In this document: piece after piece, positions 49,700 through 59,854 of the stretch | Layout: each line of letters begins with the position of its first letter | How positions within the stretch are numbered: the stretch's first letter is position 1 | From: Deinococcus humi | Lineage (GTDB): Bacteria > Deinococcota > Deinococci > Deinococcales > Deinococcaceae | Assembly: GCF_014201875.1 (NCBI RefSeq) | Contig: NZ_JACHFL010000002.1 | Coordinates: 186,001-250,000 of the forward strand | DNA: 64,000 nucleotides | Direction: 5' to 3' | Notes under the pieces: generated by a model | The model's database searches: none | Told to the model about the DNA's origin: nothing | The model's input: the letters and a program-made list of their open reading frames with translations, nothing else | Translations under genes and position numbers: made by a program

Positions 49700-51187
49700 C
49701 TACCGTCCGGAGATGACCCGGACAATCTCCTGTGCCCCGGTCTGCGCCTGCTGGATGGTCAGGCCGCCGTACCCCAGCAGCAGGGCATTGGGCACGGCCC
49801 CCGCGAAGGTGTAGCTGTCCAGCGTGGAAACGAAGACGCCGCGCCGACCCAGTTCGCCGCTGACCGCCTGTGCCTCCAGCGGTGGCGACAGGTGGAGACA
49901 GACGTGAAGCCCAGCCTCGATGCCGCCCAGCATGGCTTGCGGCGAGAGTGGCCCCAATGTGCGGGCCAGGGCATCGCGCACCCCGGCGTGCCAGCGGCGT
50001 GTGCGGCGAATGTGCCGGTCCACCTCGCCTGTGCGGAGCAGGTGCAGCACCGCGTGCTGGACGGGCAGTGGATGACCCGAGTCCAGCAGCGTGCGGGCGC
50101 GCACCAGCGAGGGCATCAACGCGGGCGGGCCGATCAGGAAGCCGGTGCGCAATCCGGGGCTCAGAACCTTGGACAGCGTGCCCAGGTACAGGACTCGGCC
50201 CTGAGCGTCCAGGCTCGCCAGCGTGGGCAGCGGCGGCGCACCGTAACGGAATTCGCCGTCATAGTCGTCTTCCACGATCAGGGCGTCGTGCCTGGCTGCC
50301 CACTCCAGCAGGGCCAGTCGGCGCGGTACGCTCATGCGTCCACCCAGCGGGAAGCCGTGGCTGGGGGTCACGTAGGCCAGCCGCGCCGGTGGTATGTCGG
50401 GCCTGATGACCGGGCCGTCCACATCCTGCTCCAGCGGTACGATGACGTGTCCAGCGTCCAGGATGGCCTGCCGCGCGGCGCGGTAGCCGGTGAACTCGAA
50501 CAGCACCCCCGAGCCGGGGGGCAGGGCACGCAGGATCAGGTTCAGCGCCTGCAGTGAACCCGCCGTGACCAGCACGCGCTCCGGCGGGGCGCTCAGCCCG
50601 CGTGACCGGGCCACGAACGCCGAGAGTGCCGCGCGCAGCTCTGGTTCCCCCGCCGGATCGCCGTAGTCGCCTGTTACCAGTGTCCGCGCCGCCGCCGCCC
50701 ACGCCTGCCGCCAGGCCCGCGTGTTCAGCGTGGCGGTCGTCGCCACCCCCACCCGGAAGTGGATGCCTGCCGATCGGTTCGGCCCCTCCACCGGGGCGGG
50801 CAGTGGGGGAGAGAACCAGCCGGGTGCGCCGCCCGTGTGGTTTGGCTGTGCAACATTCATCCGTGCAGCACCCGTTTGCGTGGCCCCTTCTGAAACGCGT
50901 GTGCCCCGCCCCACCGCCGCTTCCAGCGTGCCGTCGGTCACCAGTTCGGCGTAAGCGTCGGCCACGACGCCGCGTGTCACGCCCAGTTCAGCGGCCAGCG
51001 TGCGCGAGCCGGGGAGGAGCAGGCCGGCAGGCAACGTGCCCGCCAGTGCCGCCGCCCGCAATTCGTCGGCCAGTTGTGTGTGAAGCGGTTTCACCGCGCC
51101 GCGACTCAGGTTCAGGGCAATCGGCAGAGTGCCCGCAAGTGGACTGTTCTGTTTGGGCAGAAGTGGATCTTCGCGGGGGGCCACCAT
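49700..51187 (-). CDS. MocR/PdxR-family regulator (GntR HTH fused to aminotransferase-like domain)
   Basis: 495 residues. N-terminal GntR winged helix (PLHTQLADELRAAALAGTLP... LAAELGVTRGVVADAYAELV) joined by an unstructured linker to a fold-type-I aminotransferase domain with the PLP lysine in GTLSKVLSPGLRTGF, and VTAGSLQALNLILRALPPG and IVEDDYDGEFRYG earlier. MocR proteins sense PLP or an amino-sugar/amine ligand and control divergent targets; the PdxR subclass regulates vitamin B6 genes. Here the target is probably the divergent PNPOx-fold gene 61 bases away, which supports a B6/flavin link by analogy. Confidence 0.93.
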   Translation of the reverse strand: MVAPREDPLLPKQNSPLAGTLPIALNLSRGAVKPLHTQLADELRAAALAGTLPAGLLLPGSRTLAAELGVTRGVVADAYAELVTDGTLEAAVGRGTRVSEGATQTGAARMNVAQPNHTGGAPGWFSPPLPAPVEGPNRSAGIHFRVGVATTATLNTRAWRQAWAAAARTLVTGDYGDPAGEPELRAALSAFVARSRGLSAPPERVLVTAGSLQALNLILRALPPGSGVLFEFTGYRAARQAILDAGHVIVPLEQDVDGPVIRPDIPPARLAYVTPSHGFPLGGRMSVPRRLALLEWAARHDALIVEDDYDGEFRYGAPPLPTLASLDAQGRVLYLGTLSKVLSPGLRTGFLIGPPALMPSLVRARTLLDSGHPLPVQHAVLHLLRTGEVDRHIRRTRRWHAGVRDALARTLGPLSPQAMLGGIEAGLHVCLHLSPPLEAQAVSGELGRRGVFVSTLDSYTFAGAVPNALLLGYGGLTIQQAQTGAQEIVRVISGR

Positions 51188-51248
51188 CCCGGTAGTCTAC
51201 GGGCATGAACGCTTCGACTCGCCGTCTCCCTGTGAGCTTTCCCCAGCC

Positions 51249-51878
51249 ATGACCGACTTCTACGATCCCCGGCATCGCGACCCGTCCATCAGCCGCCGCC
51301 CCCAGAACCGCCAGGGCGACGAATGGATTCGCGCCCTGCTGGCCCGCGTGAGCATCGGGCGGGTGGCCACCGTGTGGCAATCGGTGGACGGGCAGCCCTT
51401 CCCTTTTATCACCACGCTGGCCTTCGCCTACCGCCCAGGCGAGCACGACATCGTGTACCACACCAACATTACCGGGCGGCTGTGGGCGAACACCGGGCAG
51501 GGGCATCCAGCCACCTTCGAGGCGTGCGAGATCGGGTGTCTGCTTCCCAGCAATTCGCCGCTGGAACTCTCGGTGCAGTACCGCAGCGTCGTGGCGTTTG
51601 GCACGGCCCGGCTCCTGACGGAGCGCGAGGAGGCTCGCGAGGCCCTGCGCATCCTCTCCGAACGGGTGTTTCCCGCCCTGCAGATCGGTCAGGAGACCCG
51701 TCCGATTCTGGACAGCGATCTGGCGCGCACCAGCGTCTATTCGCTGGCAGTGGAACGCTGGAGCGGCAAGGAGAACTGGCAGCCTGGGGCCGAGCAGACC
51801 GACGACTGGCCTGCGCTGACGCCAGAACTGGCCCGTCTCCGCCCCGCCGTGCCCGATGCCGCCGGGAGCAGGCCGTGA
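51249..51878 (+). CDS. PNPOx-fold (NimA/pyridoxamine-oxidase-like) flavin-binding protein
   Basis: 209 residues from the ATG at 51249. The split-barrel FMN fold is evident: ARVSIGRVATVWQSVDGQPF, PFITTLAFAYRPGEHDIVYH and ATFEACEIGCLLPSNSPLEL, VQYRSVVAFGTARLLTEREE. This resembles the nitroimidazole-resistance NimA-type or pyridoxamine 5'-phosphate oxidase-related proteins, not PdxH itself. It is divergent to the MocR regulator, and its stop overlaps the exporter start (GTGA), so MocR likely controls both. Confidence 0.85.
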   Translation: MTDFYDPRHRDPSISRRPQNRQGDEWIRALLARVSIGRVATVWQSVDGQPFPFITTLAFAYRPGEHDIVYHTNITGRLWANTGQGHPATFEACEIGCLLPSNSPLELSVQYRSVVAFGTARLLTEREEAREALRILSERVFPALQIGQETRPILDSDLARTSVYSLAVERWSGKENWQPGAEQTDDWPALTPELARLRPAVPDAAGSRP

Positions 51879-52753
51879 CCCGTCAGGACGCCTTCCAGCT
51901 TTTTCTGCTTTCTGCCGTGTGGGGGATCTCGTTCCTGCTGATCAAGTGGGGGGGCGAGGTCTTTCCGCCGCTGTGGATGGCGCTGCTGCGCTGCGTGTTC
52001 GGTGCGGCGGTGTTGTGGATGGCGCTGCGGGTGGGCCGTCACACGCTGCCGCCTGCCCGCCTGTGGAAGCCGCTGCTGCTGGTGGCCTTTTTCAACAATG
52101 TGGTGCCATGGACGTTCTTCGCCTGGGGCGAGCAGAGCGTATCCAGCAACATTGCCGCCATCCTGAACGCCACCACGCCGCTGTTCACGCTGATGATCAG
52201 CCTGGGCGTGCGTGAGGTCAGCCCCAGTGTCCGCGTGATCCTGGGCGTGCTGATCGGTCTGGGCGGTGTGGGCCTGACCGTGTTCGGCGGCCTGAGTGGT
52301 GGTCATGCCTCGGCGCTGGGGGTGACGGTGCTGGCGGCAGCGGGCCTGGGCTACGCGCTGGCGACGGTGATCGCCAAGCGCACGCTGAAGGGCCTGAATC
52401 CAGTGGGGCTGGCGACCACCCAGTTGACGCTGGCCGGGTTGCTGCTGCTGCCTGGCGCGCTCCTCGGCCCCGCGCCGTCTGCCCTGACGGCCCAGGCGGC
52501 GCTGTCCATGCTGTTCCTGGGCGTGTTCGGCAGCGGCCTGGCCTACCTGCTGTATTACGGGCTGCTGTCGCGTATCTCCAGCACGCAGGTCACGGCGGTC
52601 ACGTACCTGCTGCCCGTCTGGGGGCTGTTCTGGGGAGCGGTGGCGGGAGAGCGTGTGGGCGTTCTCTCGGTGATCGGCGTGGGCGTCATTCTGGCCGGGC
52701 TGGCGCTGCTGAACCTGCGTCCCAGACGGACCCGTCAGCCTGCGCCCGTCTGA
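51875..52753 (+). CDS. EamA/DMT-superfamily transporter
   Basis: 292 residues with GTG start overlapping the upstream stop. Ten helices in two EamA repeats (LFLLSAVWGISFLLIKWGGE, and LGVTVLAAAGLGYALATVIA), with the repeat-typical SSNIAAILNATTPLFTLMIS and SSTQVTAVTYLLPVWGLFWG. Such drug/metabolite exporters carry amino acids, nucleosides or amines. Co-translation with the PNPOx-fold protein and control by MocR suggest a pyridine or amine cargo; this is inference. Confidence 0.88.
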   Translation: MTRQDAFQLFLLSAVWGISFLLIKWGGEVFPPLWMALLRCVFGAAVLWMALRVGRHTLPPARLWKPLLLVAFFNNVVPWTFFAWGEQSVSSNIAAILNATTPLFTLMISLGVREVSPSVRVILGVLIGLGGVGLTVFGGLSGGHASALGVTVLAAAGLGYALATVIAKRTLKGLNPVGLATTQLTLAGLLLLPGALLGPAPSALTAQAALSMLFLGVFGSGLAYLLYYGLLSRISSTQVTAVTYLLPVWGLFWGAVAGERVGVLSVIGVGVILAGLALLNLRPRRTRQPAPV

Positions 52754-52839
52754 TCCCGGCGGACGGCTGTCCAATAGGCTGGACACCTTACCGACTTTTC
52801 CCCCCACGACGCCTACACTGAGGGCAAACGGAGGCCTGT

Positions 52840-54102
<1,263 letters not shown>

Positions 54103-54118
54103 GTCCGCTTCGCGGGAA

Positions 54119-54156
54119 GCAGGCGGCCGGTGCACGCACCGGCCGCCTGCCTTTTT
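54119..54156 (+). terminator. Intrinsic terminator of lysJ
   Basis: GCAGGCGGCCGG (54119-54130) and CCGGCCGCCTGC (54139-54150), 12 bp with an 8-nt loop (two to three more loop bases can also pair), followed by CTTTTTCC. Strong. Confidence 0.92.
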
Positions 54157-54260
54157 CCGTGTCCGGCTGGGGCGAACACGGGCGGTAACGGTCGAAAGAA
54201 ACGCGTCAGAGTGTGAAAATCCCTCAGACCCTCCACGGTGAAGCTCCTTACACTGGAACC

Positions 54261-55955
54261 GTGAAGTTCTGGTTGATGGGTGTATCGGCGACAGTGCTGC
54301 TGGGCGGAGCACTGGCGATGGGTGTGGCGGCCAGCTCCGACGAGAAGCTCGCGCCGGGCTTGACGGTGGCGGGTGTAGATGTGGGCGGCCTGACCCGTGC
54401 CCAGGCGGTCGCCGCCCTCGGCGAGCGCGCTGCCACGGCGCCACAGGTCACCGTCCGGGCGGGAGACCAGTCGTGGACCCTGGCGGCAGACCAGCTGGGC
54501 TGGCACGCCGACGCCGAGACCAGCGTGGCCGCCGCCGAGAAGGTCAGCGCTGCCCGCACCCTGATGGAGCGCGTCAAGGGCATGATCGGCCAGCCGCAGC
54601 CGCAGAGCTTTCCCTTGATCGCCGCCGTCGATCCTGCCGCGGCCAAGGCGGCGCTGTCCACCCTGACCGCCAGCCTGAACGCGCAGCCTAAGAACGCCAC
54701 GGTGGCCTTTGACAAGCAGACCCTGCGGTACGCCGTGACGGCCAAGGACACGCCGGGCCGTCAATACGACGCTGCTGCCGCAGCCACGACCTACGCCTCC
54801 GCGCCCACCGCCACCACCATCCAGATTCCGGTCAAGGAATGGAAAGCGCAGCACACCGCCGAAGTTCTGCAGGGCTACGTGGATCAGGGCAATGCGCTGA
54901 TGCGGTCCTTCGGCGCAACGCTGGCGGGTACGGCGCGCAAGGGCGTGCTGACCCCGCTGCAAGTCGCCAACCTGTACTGGGTCAAGCCGCAGGGCATCGT
55001 CGCGGACGAGGCTGCCCTCAAGCGGGCCTTCACCCTGCTGACGGAATTTATCGATCAGCCCGCGCAGAATGCCCGCTTTACTTTCGAGGGCAACAAACCG
55101 GTCAAGGTGCCAGAGCAGGCGGGCCGTGTGACCCAGAAATCGGCCTACGCGGCCTTCCGGGCCACGGTGCTGGACCCGGCCAAGACGAGCATGGTGTTCG
55201 CCTCCAAGACAGTCCAGCCTGAGCTGACCGCCGCGCAGTTGCCCGACGCCAGCAAGCTGAGTCTGATCCACACCGGCGTCAGCACCTACTACCACAGCAG
55301 CCCCGAGCGCCGCACCAACGTCGCCAACGCCGCCGCCAAAGTCAACGGTGCGGTGGTCCCGGTGGACGGTACCTTCAGTTTTCTGAAAGCTCTGGGCGGC
55401 ATCACCGCCGACAATGGTTTCGTGGGCGGCCTAATCATTAGCGGCGGGCGCACGGTGGACGGCCTGGGTGGCGGGGTGTGTCAGGTCAGCACCACTGTGT
55501 TCCGTGCGTTGTACGGCGCGGGGCTGCCCGTCGAGGAACGCAATCAGCACAGCTACCGCGTCGGCTACTACGAGCCGCAGGTGGGCTTCGAGGCCGCCGT
55601 CTACGATCCGGGACTGGACCTCAAATTCGCCAATGACACGGGCGGCCCGCTGCTGATCAAGACCATCAACGACGACGCGGCCAGCACCCTGAAGGTGCAG
55701 GTCTGGGGCCTCAAGCAAGCGCGCACCGTGACCGTCAGCCCCGCCGTCATCCTCAAGCGCACGCCGCATCCCGCCCCCAAGTACGTGGTCAACCCCAAGC
55801 TGCGCCCCGGCTCCAGCAGGCAGGTGGACTGGGCGGCAGACGGCTTCGATCTTTACATCACCCGCACCATCAAGGACGCCAGTGGCGTGCGGATCGACAG
55901 GACCAGCACGGTCTACAAGCCCTGGCAGGCGGTGTACGAGGTGGGGCCGAGCTGA
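54261..55955 (+). CDS. VanW-family envelope protein with peptidoglycan-binding-like repeats
   Basis: 564 residues from the GTG at 54261 (an earlier GTG at 54213 and an ATG at 54276 are alternatives). N-terminal membrane anchor ([20 protein letters not shown]), then two YoaR-type repeats of the putative peptidoglycan-binding domain ([20 protein letters not shown]... and the [18 protein letters not shown] region), and a VanW domain with [40 protein letters not shown] and [20 protein letters not shown]. Related proteins occur in vancomycin-resistance clusters and envelopes, with unclear biochemical function. Extracytoplasmic. Confidence 0.92.
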   Translation: MKFWLMGVSATVLLGGALAMGVAASSDEKLAPGLTVAGVDVGGLTRAQAVAALGERAATAPQVTVRAGDQSWTLAADQLGWHADAETSVAAAEKVSAARTLMERVKGMIGQPQPQSFPLIAAVDPAAAKAALSTLTASLNAQPKNATVAFDKQTLRYAVTAKDTPGRQYDAAAAATTYASAPTATTIQIPVKEWKAQHTAEVLQGYVDQGNALMRSFGATLAGTARKGVLTPLQVANLYWVKPQGIVADEAALKRAFTLLTEFIDQPAQNARFTFEGNKPVKVPEQAGRVTQKSAYAAFRATVLDPAKTSMVFASKTVQPELTAAQLPDASKLSLIHTGVSTYYHSSPERRTNVANAAAKVNGAVVPVDGTFSFLKALGGITADNGFVGGLIISGGRTVDGLGGGVCQVSTTVFRALYGAGLPVEERNQHSYRVGYYEPQVGFEAAVYDPGLDLKFANDTGGPLLIKTINDDAASTLKVQVWGLKQARTVTVSPAVILKRTPHPAPKYVVNPKLRPGSSRQVDWAADGFDLYITRTIKDASGVRIDRTSTVYKPWQAVYEVGPS

Positions 55956-55972
55956 ACGAGCAACACAATGCA

Positions 55973-56005
55973 AGCGTGGGCCGGAGGTTATCTCTGGCCC
56001 ACGCT
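55973..56005. terminator. Hairpin between vanW and the 56022 gene
   Basis: AGCGTGGGCC (55973-55982) and GGCCCACGCT (55996-56005), 10-bp perfect stem with a 13-nt loop, between converging stops. No T-run. Confidence 0.65.
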
Positions 56006-56021
56006 GCTTCGATAAGCGGGA

Positions 56022-56399
56022 TTATCTGGTGGGTTTGCGGACGGCGGCCATGATCAGCGAGAAGGCGGCGATCACGAAGATGTAGCTGATCAGCGAGGCG
56101 GCCGGGCTGAAGGTGGGGCTCAGCACGTCCAACGAGAACTTGTAGATGGCGAAAGGCACCGCCCATCCCATTGCGAAGTACGCGGCGCGGCGCATGAAGT
56201 CGCGCGCCACGGCGGCCTGGGGGAAGTAGAACATCGGCACCAGCATGGCCGGGATCAGCAGCAGTTGCGCCAGATAGAACCAGATGGGCAACCTGGCAAA
56301 GCCGTATTCCACGCCGCCGAAGATGATGTTCAGCGCGCCGATGACCAGACCCGTGATCAGGGCGGTGCGGGGGAGAAAGGAAGGATTCACGCCTGCCAT
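56022..56399 (-). CDS. Four-helix membrane protein, unknown
   Basis: 125 residues beginning at the ATG at 56399 (the open frame continues to 56711 over another gene's promoter). Four hydrophobic segments (TALITGLVIGALNIIFGGVE; PIWFYLAQLLLIPAMLVPMF; AYFAMGWAVPFAIYKFSLDV; LISYIFVIAAFSLIMAAVR). A positive tail (RKPTR) ends in the cytoplasm. No family recognised. Confidence 0.72.
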   Translation of the reverse strand: MAGVNPSFLPRTALITGLVIGALNIIFGGVEYGFARLPIWFYLAQLLLIPAMLVPMFYFPQAAVARDFMRRAAYFAMGWAVPFAIYKFSLDVLSPTFSPAASLISYIFVIAAFSLIMAAVRKPTR

Positions 56400-56550
56400 G
56401 CTGCCACAGCGGGCGGGTGGCAACTGTCCGGCGACACGGAAATGACCTCTCCGGTGCCCCGCCTGTTGAAGAGGCCGCCACCGATCCATCCCCATAAGAA
56501 TGGGAAGCCCGCACCCCCATGTGGCCTGTTCCGGCCTATCATCGGGCCAG

Positions 56551-57411
56551 ATGTCTGATCCTGCCCGTTCTCCGGCCAAGTCCACGGCCCAGCCTGCGGG
56601 GCTGCCCGCCGCCGATCCCGCCGCCCTGCCCGATCTGGGCGAGGTCATTCGCGCCGGGGAGTGGCGCCGGGCGCTGGCCGTCTCGCGCCTGAACGGGGCC
56701 GGCCCCGACATTCAGGAGGCGCTGGAGGCGGTCTTCCGCTTCCAGGAGACCGTGCGGGCGCGGCGCTACCCGTCGGCCCGCCGGGCCCTGACCGACTACC
56801 GCGAGGCGCTGGCCGGGGGGGCCGCAGCCGCCGAACTGAGCGTGCTGCGCCGCGCTGCCGATCCCGACGCGCTGGAGACTGCGCTGAACGCTCTGGTCGC
56901 CCACCTGAAGGAGCCGGACCCGGAAGTGCTGGCGGCCGGGCTGGCCCCGGCGCTGGCCCAGCCGCTGACGCGCGCCGAGGCGCTGAACATTCAGGGCGTC
57001 CTGCTGGCGTTGCAAGAGGAGAGTATAAGGGCCAGGGCGCTGTTCGAGCAGGCGCTGGAAGCTGATCCGGGGCACTACCGCGCGCTGACCAACCTGGGCA
57101 ATCTGGACATCGAGAGTGGTGACCACGCCGGGGCCGAGGCCCGCTACCGCGAAGTTATCCGCCTGAACCCCGAGTACGACGGTGGGCACCACAACCTGGG
57201 CGTGGCGCTGCGCCGTCAGGGCAAGATGGGCGAGGCGGTACGCTCGATCCGGCGCGGTCAGCGCCTGGGCATGAAACGCTCGCGCGAGGACGCGGACGCC
57301 GAGGTCAAGGCGCAGTTCGCGGGCAACCCGCTGTTCAAGGGCATGCGCTGGGTGCTGATCGCGGTGGTAATCCTGATCCTGTTCCTGGCCCTGCGCGGCG
57401 CGGTGACCTGA
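56551..57411 (+). CDS. TPR protein with C-terminal membrane anchor
   Basis: 286 residues from the ATG at 56551. The middle holds an Ala-rich helical array, then two clear TPR units (EALNIQGVLLALQEESIRAR... HYRALTNLGNLDIESGDHAG and AEARYREVIRLNPEYDGGHH... GVALRRQGKMGEAVRSIRRG), and the C-terminus ends in a hydrophobic helix (VLIAVVILILFLALRGAV) with few residues after it, so the protein is probably tail-anchored with the TPR in the cytoplasm. Likely an assembly or docking factor; partner unknown. Confidence 0.8.
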   Translation: MSDPARSPAKSTAQPAGLPAADPAALPDLGEVIRAGEWRRALAVSRLNGAGPDIQEALEAVFRFQETVRARRYPSARRALTDYREALAGGAAAAELSVLRRAADPDALETALNALVAHLKEPDPEVLAAGLAPALAQPLTRAEALNIQGVLLALQEESIRARALFEQALEADPGHYRALTNLGNLDIESGDHAGAEARYREVIRLNPEYDGGHHNLGVALRRQGKMGEAVRSIRRGQRLGMKRSREDADAEVKAQFAGNPLFKGMRWVLIAVVILILFLALRGAVT

Positions 57412-57519
57412 GAACCCTGAAAGAACAGTCCTCCGGGCGGGCGTCGGCTTGATCTGCGCCGCCGACTCACTGCTGGCCAGGGGTGAGCTGAACGGCAGAC
57501 TGGTGCGCTATAAGCGGGC

Positions 57520-59028
57520 ATGAGCGAATTCATCCTGAGTCCCGGGGGTGCGCGGCGGGTAGACGCCCGTCTGGAACGTGCCGGACTGCTGGACCTGACG
57601 ATGGAGGAGGCCGGGCGCGCAGTGGCCGACGCCGTGCAGGCCTCGTTTCCGGAGGGCCCGGTTGTGTTGTTGGCGGGTGGCGGGGCCAACGGTGGGGACG
57701 CGCTGGTAGCGGCCCGGCACCTGCTGGCGCTGGGCCGGGTGGTGCGCGTGCTGGCGCAACCTGCCAAGCATCCGCTGGCCCGCCTGAACCGCCAACGCCT
57801 GCGGGCGGTGGGTGGGGAAACGCAGGCCCTCAATGTGGCCGCCCTGCGCCGCGCCGCCGCTTCCGCCGGGGTGCTGGTGGACGGCTTGTTGGGCACCGGA
57901 TTCGTGCCGCCGTTGCGTCCGGCCATGGCAGAAGTGATCGAGGCAATGAACGCCGCCCACGGCGCTGGGCTTCCTGTGCTGGCCATCGATCTGCCCAGCG
58001 GATTGGATGCCTCCAGCGCGGAGAGGGCAGAAGGGAGTGTGCGTGCTGACGAGACCGTGACCCTGATGGGCTTCAAGACCGCCGTGCTGTTCGGCGAGGC
58101 CGCCACGCGGGCAGGCCGGGTGACGCTGGTGCCGCTGCGCGTGCCGCCCGATTGGGTGCGAGAGGAGGCCCTCGCCACCCGCACCGAGGACGCCGAGGTG
58201 GCCTCGCGGCTGCCCGTCCGCACCACCGGCGCGCACAAGGGGACGGCAGGACGGGTCTGGATCGTGGGTGGGCATCCTGGCACGGTGGGGGCGGCGGCGC
58301 TGGCAGGACTGGGGGCGCTGCGGGCGGGGGCTGGGCTGGTGACCGTCCATTCGCTGGCGGATGTGCCGCTCGTGACGCCTGAATTGATGGTTCAGCGGCA
58401 TGCGGACTGGGACCAGACGTTGCCCCAGCTGCGCGCCTCCGGTCTGCCCGACGCCGTGGCGCTGGGCATGGGCCTGGGACCGGAGGCCGTGCGGGTGGCC
58501 CGTGAGGTGCTGGCCTGGGGAATCCCTACCGTGCTGGACGCCGACGCCCTGCACCCCGAACTGGCGGGCCACGGCCATTCCGAGTGCCTGTGGACCCCGC
58601 ACCCCGGCGAGGCGGCGCGGCTGCTGGGAACCGGGACGGCAGAGGTCATCCGCGATCCCCTGGCGGCGGCGCGACGTTTGCAGGAGCTGCTAGGCGGCAC
58701 TGTAGTGCTCAAGGGCGGCCCCAGCGTCGTCGCGTCAGCGAACGCGCTGAGCGTGTCGCGCGGCGGACATCCTGGCATGGCCTCTGGGGGGATGGGGGAC
58801 ACGCTGTCGGGCCTCCTGGCCGCGCTCCTGGGGCAGGGGCTGAGCGCAGCCGACGCCGGGGTTGCAGGAGTACGCTTGCACGCCCGCGCAGGTGAACTTG
58901 CCGCCGACACGCACGGCTATGGTCTGATCGCCACCGATGTCTCGGATCAGCTGGGCGCGGCCTGGCAGGCGCTCAAAGCGTCCTCGGGGCCGACTCGCTC
59001 ACGTTCTGGGCCGCCGGGAAATGTGTGA
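57520..59028 (+). CDS. nnr: Bifunctional NAD(P)H-hydrate epimerase / ADP-dependent NAD(P)H-hydrate dehydratase
   Basis: 502-residue repair enzyme (YjeF-like epimerase plus YjeF-C dehydratase) that restores damaged NADHX/NADPHX. N-terminal part: LTMEEAGRAVADAVQ, the epimerase loop LAGGGANGGDALVAARHL near 50 and IDLPSGLDASS near 155. C-terminal kinase-like part: VGGHPGTVGAAALAGLGALR near 243, LDADALHPE near 340, WTPHPGEAARLLG near 358, VVLKGGPSVVAS near 388 and the catalytic region MASGGMGDTLSGLLAALLG near 419. Both halves look intact. Downstream, the DUF4388 gene overlaps or adjoins. Confidence 0.94.
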   Translation: MSEFILSPGGARRVDARLERAGLLDLTMEEAGRAVADAVQASFPEGPVVLLAGGGANGGDALVAARHLLALGRVVRVLAQPAKHPLARLNRQRLRAVGGETQALNVAALRRAAASAGVLVDGLLGTGFVPPLRPAMAEVIEAMNAAHGAGLPVLAIDLPSGLDASSAERAEGSVRADETVTLMGFKTAVLFGEAATRAGRVTLVPLRVPPDWVREEALATRTEDAEVASRLPVRTTGAHKGTAGRVWIVGGHPGTVGAAALAGLGALRAGAGLVTVHSLADVPLVTPELMVQRHADWDQTLPQLRASGLPDAVALGMGLGPEAVRVAREVLAWGIPTVLDADALHPELAGHGHSECLWTPHPGEAARLLGTGTAEVIRDPLAAARRLQELLGGTVVLKGGPSVVASANALSVSRGGHPGMASGGMGDTLSGLLAALLGQGLSAADAGVAGVRLHARAGELAADTHGYGLIATDVSDQLGAAWQALKASSGPTRSRSGPPGNV

Positions 59029-59065
59029 CTCCGGTAAGAAACCCGGTGCTAAGTTGTTCACATTA

Positions 59066-59797
59066 ATGCAGGGACTTCTTGAGGACCTTCCACTGCTGGG
59101 CATTCTGGAGCTGATTCACACCACCCGGCAGACCGGCGTGCTGGATGTTCAGGCCGAGGTGCCGTACACGGTCACGTTCGTTGCCGGCGAGATCATCTCG
59201 GGGGGGATCCTGGACTGGATGGGCCTGGACGCGCTGTACGCCAGCCCGCTGCTGCCTGACAGCGGCACCTTCGACTTCACGCACCGTCCTGTGGCAGGGC
59301 CGCCGTTGGGACCGTACGGGCACCTGACCACCGACTGGGCGCGCGTCAGCGATGAGTGGGAAAAAGTTTGCGAAGTTATCGCCAGCCCCAGCCGCTGCTT
59401 CCAGGGAGACCTGTTTCCGTTTGAGGGTAGCTCTTCAGTGCGCGGCGCTGCCCGGGAACTGGATGTGCCGGTGTTCCAGGCCGCCCAGCTGGTGGTGGGA
59501 GCGCTCAAACAAGGCCGTCTGCAGCCACTGGACCGCTACGAATGGTACCGGCTGCGGCTCCAGCCTGCCGGGCCGCGCGCCAGGACGCACCCGGTGGCGC
59601 GTCACCTGAACGGCAAACGCACGCTGGGTGAGGCCACCGTGGCCGGTCTTCCCCAGCACGCCGTGCGCGACTATCTCCTGAATGAACTGCGGCTGGGCCT
59701 GCGTTTCCCCGGCAGCGGCTGGGTGCTCCGCGATCTGGTCTGGGAGCAGAAGTACGGCGTCCCCTCTCCCGGTGCGCTCCTTCAGCACCAACTGTAA
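59066..59797 (+). CDS. DUF4388-domain protein
   Basis: 243 residues from the ATG at 59066 (a more upstream ATG at 59021 overlaps nnr's end). The opening MQGLLEDLPLLGILELIHTT followed by RQTGVLDVQAEVPYTVTFVA GEIISGG-type turn is the DUF4388 (PatA-associated) pattern: a helix then a strand that reports a gain. Later parts are alpha/beta (CQGDLFPFEG-like region; ELDVPVFQAAQLVVGALKQG; LPQHAVRDYLLNELRLGLRF). DUF4388 proteins take part in surface-motility and two-component networks. Unknown role here. Confidence 0.78.
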   Translation: MQGLLEDLPLLGILELIHTTRQTGVLDVQAEVPYTVTFVAGEIISGGILDWMGLDALYASPLLPDSGTFDFTHRPVAGPPLGPYGHLTTDWARVSDEWEKVCEVIASPSRCFQGDLFPFEGSSSVRGAARELDVPVFQAAQLVVGALKQGRLQPLDRYEWYRLRLQPAGPRARTHPVARHLNGKRTLGEATVAGLPQHAVRDYLLNELRLGLRFPGSGWVLRDLVWEQKYGVPSPGALLQHQL

Positions 59798-59854
59798 GGC
59801 GGCAACGATCAAAAAGGCCCGGACACACGGGTCAAAGGCCTGCGGCCTGGCCGT

